Shown here piece after piece: positions 45,465 through 47,567 of a stretch of 47,567 bases of DNA. Positions within the stretch are counted from its first letter, which is position 1; each line of letters opens with the position of its first letter. The translations under genes and the position numbers were made by a program. The stretch comes from Asanoa iriomotensis (GTDB taxonomy: Bacteria > Actinomycetota > Actinomycetes > Mycobacteriales > Micromonosporaceae). The stretch lies in assembly GCF_016862515.1 (NCBI RefSeq), contig NZ_BONC01000063.1:1-47567 (forward strand). Reading direction: 5' to 3'. The notes below the pieces were generated by a model. It saw nothing but the letters and a program-made list of their open reading frames with translations. It had not been told where the DNA came from and did no database searches.

Positions 45465-46200
45465 GTCCGCCGTCCACGAGCAGCTCGATGCCGGTGACGT
45501 AGCTGCTCTGCGCGGAGGCAAGGAACAGGGCCGCGGATGCCTGCTCCACCGCGTCGGCGACGCGCCTGAGGGGCACCGGCCCGGACATCATCGCCTCGAA
45601 CTCCTCGGGCGTGACGCCGGTCGGGCGGGCGACCTCGAACGCCGGCGTGCGGGTGCTGCCCGGGGCCAGCGCGTTGACCCGGATACCGCGTTCCCCGAGC
45701 TCGTTGGCCCAGGTGCGGGTGAGCGAGCGGATCGCCGCCTTGGACGCCGCGTAGACGCCGAGACCGGCCGCCCCGGTTCCGGCCGCGATGGACGAGGCGA
45801 GGATGACGGACGCGTGGTCGTTGAGCAGCGGTACGGCCTTCTGCACGGTGAACAGGGTGCCACGCACGTTGCGCCGCATGGTGCGGTCGTAGTGCTCCTC
45901 GGTCACCTCGGTCAGCGGGACGAATTCGCCGCCGCCGGCGTTGGCGAACAGCACGTCGATGCGGCGCCGGTCGGCGTCGATGGTCCGGAAGAGGCGGTCG
46001 AGGTCAGCGAGGTCGGTGACGTCGCCGGCTACCCCACTAGCGCTGGCCCCGATCCGCGCCACAGCCGACGCCAGCTCCTGTTCCCGCCGCCCGGTGAGGT
46101 ACACATGCGCGCCCTCCTCGGCGAATCGCGCCGCAGCCGCGAACCCGATCCCCTCGCTCGCGCCCGTAACCACGGCGACCTTGCCGTCGAGCTGACCCAT
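45451..46200 (-). CDS. SDR family NAD(P)-dependent oxidoreductase
   Basis: A 249-aa classical short-chain dehydrogenase. TGASEGIGFA is the cofactor-binding TGxxxGIG, NAG is at LFANAGGG, the catalytic Ser is in VILASSIA, and YAASK gives the Tyr-x-x-x-Lys pair (VYAASKAA). The end PGSTRTPAFEVARPTG and SSYVTGIELLVDGGLTQI is family-standard. The substrate is unknown. ATG at 46200 is preceded by GGGAG. A short hairpin lies upstream. Confidence 0.92.
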   Translation of the reverse strand: MGQLDGKVAVVTGASEGIGFAAAARFAEEGAHVYLTGRREQELASAVARIGASASGVAGDVTDLADLDRLFRTIDADRRRIDVLFANAGGGEFVPLTEVTEEHYDRTMRRNVRGTLFTVQKAVPLLNDHASVILASSIAAGTGAAGLGVYAASKAAIRSLTRTWANELGERGIRVNALAPGSTRTPAFEVARPTGVTPEEFEAMMSGPVPLRRVADAVEQASAALFLASAQSSYVTGIELLVDGGLTQI

Positions 46201-46227
46201 TGCTGAACTCCCTGATGTGTTGCCGGA

Positions 46228-46251
46228 GCGGGCGACCCGTTGATCGCCCGC
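46228..46251. repeat. 8-bp inverted repeat upstream of the SDR gene
   Basis: GCGGGCGA (46228-46235) and TCGCCCGC (46244-46251) flank an 8-nt spacer, 28 bp before the SDR start on the minus strand. A possible operator. Confidence 0.4.
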
Positions 46252-46734
46252 CCCTCCAGCACACTGCGCGCAGCGGGGACCAACAATGACCAGTTGTGCA
46301 TGCGCCGATAACCGCCAGGTATCGGTGTCGGCATCGGAGAGGCCCCACGGGGCTCGAACCAGGGGTGCGCCATGCGAGGCCCGAACCGGCAACCGCGAGT
46401 CCTCTGCTTTGACACCTGTGCGGGCTGCGGTCCCACCGCCAGTCAACCTGGAGCAGCGATCCCTGCGCGTTCCGCGCCCATACATCGACCCGCGCTGCGC
46501 GTTTGCAGCTCTGTGACGTGCCCCGGCGGGATACAGGCCACGACTGCGCACCGTCCCGGCGGTTGTCCCTGGTCACGGACGTGTACGTGGGCGATTGACC
46601 GCAACGGCCGCGATCTGCTCCAGTGGGATCGCCTTACATGGAGGGTGGGAGTCGCCCGACGGACAACTGCGGCCCTGGCTTTGAGCCGGTCCGGGATGTC
46701 GTCGTCTGCTCGGTTAGTCCTTTGCAACGGTGTG
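46252..46734. other. Non-coding stretch with a tRNA-3'-end-like segment
   Basis: I find no credible gene in these 480 bp. The minus strand at 46339-46360 reads GGTTCGAGCCCCGTGGGGCC, like the T-arm and 3' end of a tRNA, but only three of five T-stem pairs form and no 5' half is present. Confidence 0.4.
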
Positions 46735-46938
46735 GTCGATGGCGGCGGCGGCGAGCCTTCCAGCACGATGCCGTCGTGCTGGAAACCGGTGACCCGGACG
46801 CGGTATTCGCCCGGTCTGTGTTTTCGGTGTCCACATCGGGTGCCGTCGGCGGAACCGGGTTCCTGGTTGCGCCAGGCATACTCGTCACCTGCGCATACGT
46901 CGTGGTCGGGGAGGTCCGAGGTCAGGTGGAGGTCTGCT
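46735..46938 (+). pseudogene. Trypsin-like peptidase fragment with the catalytic His changed to Tyr
   Basis: In the frame whose codons start at multiples of three, the sequence reads VLETGDPDAVFARSVFSV, then GTGFLVAPGILVTCAYVVVG. The family pattern is GTGFLVAPG..LTCAHVV, where His is catalytic; here the codon at 46896-46898 is TAC (Tyr). The Asp and Ser parts of the triad are absent, and a foreign segment follows within about 20 codons. It is a dead N-terminal fragment of a trypsin-like protein of the kind found as a module in bacterial conflict and stress proteins. Confidence 0.6.
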
Positions 46939-46942
46939 GCTT

Positions 46943-47030
46943 CTTTCCGGCACCGTCACCGCGATCGAAAGGTTCGGCGTGTTCGTGGCGCTCGATCACG
47001 GCCCCGACCACCCGGTCTTCCCCGGCGCAC
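46943..47030 (+). pseudogene. S1 RNA-binding domain protein fragment
   Basis: In the frame with codons at positions 2 mod 3, the sequence reads SGTVTAIERFGVFVALDHGPDHPVFPG, the first strand pair of an S1/OB domain as found in small actinobacterial S1 proteins. The rest of the domain is missing: similarity ends at about 47030 and continues as unrelated frame. It directly follows the protease fragment in another frame, so the two pieces were joined by a rearrangement. Confidence 0.6.
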
Positions 47031-47084
47031 GCCCTAAACGATGTGCGATGACGGCCCCGCCGACGGTTTTGATGGGAGTTTGCA

Positions 47085-47330
47085 ATGGCTTGGTGGAAGA
47101 AGCGGGAAAAGATCGAAAGCGTTCGCGTGATGTACGTCAAAGACAGGGACGAATTCCCGCCCTTTTACTGGGCTGCCTGCGAATGTGACTGGTGCGGCGA
47201 GCGGAGGCCGGACGAACCAGGCGCCAGGGAAGCCGCCTTCGCCGACGCCTACGCTCACGCCGCGGTCCACGCGGAGATCTCCCCCATCGTGGTGGAGCCT
47301 GACGTCGCCTATCCCATCGACAGGCCATGA
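47085..47330 (+). CDS. Small hypothetical protein with CxxC and HxxxH
   Basis: An 81-aa protein I do not recognise. It starts with a basic stretch (MAWWKKREKI). It has Cys34-x-x-Cys37 (ECDWCGERR) and His58-x3-His62 (AHAAVH), spaced as in a small zinc-binding fold, with an Ala-rich helix between. The C-terminus is VVEPDVAYPIDRP. GGGAG is well placed before the ATG. It is the only intact-looking gene in the degenerate right-hand stretch. Confidence 0.7.
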   Translation: MAWWKKREKIESVRVMYVKDRDEFPPFYWAACECDWCGERRPDEPGAREAAFADAYAHAAVHAEISPIVVEPDVAYPIDRP

Positions 47331-47333
47331 GGC

Positions 47334-47567
47334 CGTGGCACATTGCGCCAGTTGCGCTCGTCCCAGCGGCTGCGCAGGTACCCGTCCTGCTCCGGGAGCA
47401 CCTTCAACTACCCCTGCGGATTCTCGCCGAAGGGTAACCCGGCCGAGTTGGCAACCACTCCGGTGGGATCCCAGTAACCGAGCGGCCGGCTCGCCACATC
47501 GCCTCGCGTTGCGAAGTGGAAGGCACGCGCGTTCGTGCTCGGACGGGGGTGAGGAAGCGGTGCTCTA
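47334..47567 (-). pseudogene. Partial gene entering from the right edge, with an in-frame TAG
   Basis: On the minus strand one frame reads from the edge as PRPSTNARAFHFATRGDV, then PLGYWDPTGVVANSAGLPFG and ENPQG, a TAG at 47408-47410, then in the same frame LKVLPEQDGYLRSRWDERNW and RNVP. The text is protein-like on both sides of the TAG. The stop stands where a Tyr codon (TAC/TAT) would fit. Similarity to a family is uncertain: NWRNVP recalls a motif I have seen in actinobacterial proteins with the form NWRNVPGPFYG. The sequence after RNVP diverges near 47345, next to the 81-aa gene. A truncated, inactivated gene is the best reading. Confidence 0.5.

Noticed and set aside
46339-46440. Possible tRNA gene on the minus strand
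   Set aside because: Only three of five T-stem pairs form, and no acceptor partner, D arm or anticodon arm can be built upstream. Kept only as a possible remnant.
46286-46516. Open frame of 76 codons in the right-hand non-coding stretch
   Set aside because: No ribosome binding site or -10 element, and its residues (Cys/Arg/Pro-rich) look like a non-coding frame.

Overview
The window is chromosomal DNA of a high-GC actinobacterium. Codon third positions are almost all G or C. Start codons are ATG, GTG or TTG. Secreted proteins have actinobacterial-type signal peptides, and many genes appear to be transcribed without a leader, with a TANNNT -10 element ending 6-8 nt before the start codon. Gene content (a TioE-type MerR regulator, a SigG-type ECF sigma factor, an LpqY-SugABC-type sugar importer, a two-domain VOC protein, a DUF1062 protein) fits Streptomyces or Micromonosporaceae; Micromonosporaceae is my guess, and no species is claimed. 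No rRNA, intact tRNA, CRISPR array, complete insertion sequence or phage module was found.

Layout. 0-1.35 kb: small DUF2007-like, VOC and DUF1737 genes, then a second VOC gene. 1.4-3.8 kb: a UvrA-like tandem ABC ATPase. 4.0-8.1 kb: GrpB, DUF1349, TraB-like, GNAT, CapA and ABM-domain genes. 8.15-12.9 kb: dialkylglycine decarboxylase, then a two-component system facing an ABC exporter, with a symmetrical operator between them. 12.9-16.55 kb: erythromycin esterase and the divergent TioE regulator, an alpha/beta hydrolase, and a DMT transporter. 16.56-20.2 kb: two-domain VOC protein, PepSY membrane protein, TetR and cupin with a palindrome between them, and a small hypothetical protein. 20.4-23.75 kb: GNAT, methyltransferase, then an SGNH hydrolase divergent from a MarR regulator, with three copies of one palindrome between them. 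23.8-28.4 kb: two large secreted peptidases (an S15 X-Pro type and an M14 carboxypeptidase). 28.5-29.9 kb: wHTH regulator and RidA. 29.97-37.1 kb: LacI regulator divergent from a sugar importer operon (lpqY-sugA-sugB-sugC-like) that ends in a GH13 glucosidase. The sugB-like permease carries a one-base frameshift near its 3' end. 37.0-42.1 kb: quinone oxidoreductase, SigG-type sigma factor, TIGR03086 protein, AraC regulator with cutC, and a secreted alpha/beta hydrolase. 42.4-46.2 kb: a lipoprotein resembling the SecD P1 head, DUF1062, NUDIX, LysR and SDR genes. 46.2-47.57 kb: a degenerate stretch containing fragments of a trypsin-like protease (catalytic His changed to Tyr), an S1-domain protein and an edge gene with an in-frame stop, around one intact 81-aa gene.

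How the genes work together. The clearest functional unit is the LacI-controlled sugar importer plus cytoplasmic glucosidase, probably for trehalose or another alpha-glucoside. The two-component system with its ABC exporter looks like an envelope-stress or antibiotic-resistance module, and the esterase/TioE pair may be another resistance unit. Most other genes are single units with their own promoter or in pairs. I did not find a clearly new multi-gene system. The points most worth a second look are regulatory (operators at 11.1, 14.06, 19.45, 23.1-23.2 and 31.0-31.1 kb), the domain inserted in the M14 peptidase, the sugB frameshift and the gene debris at the right end.
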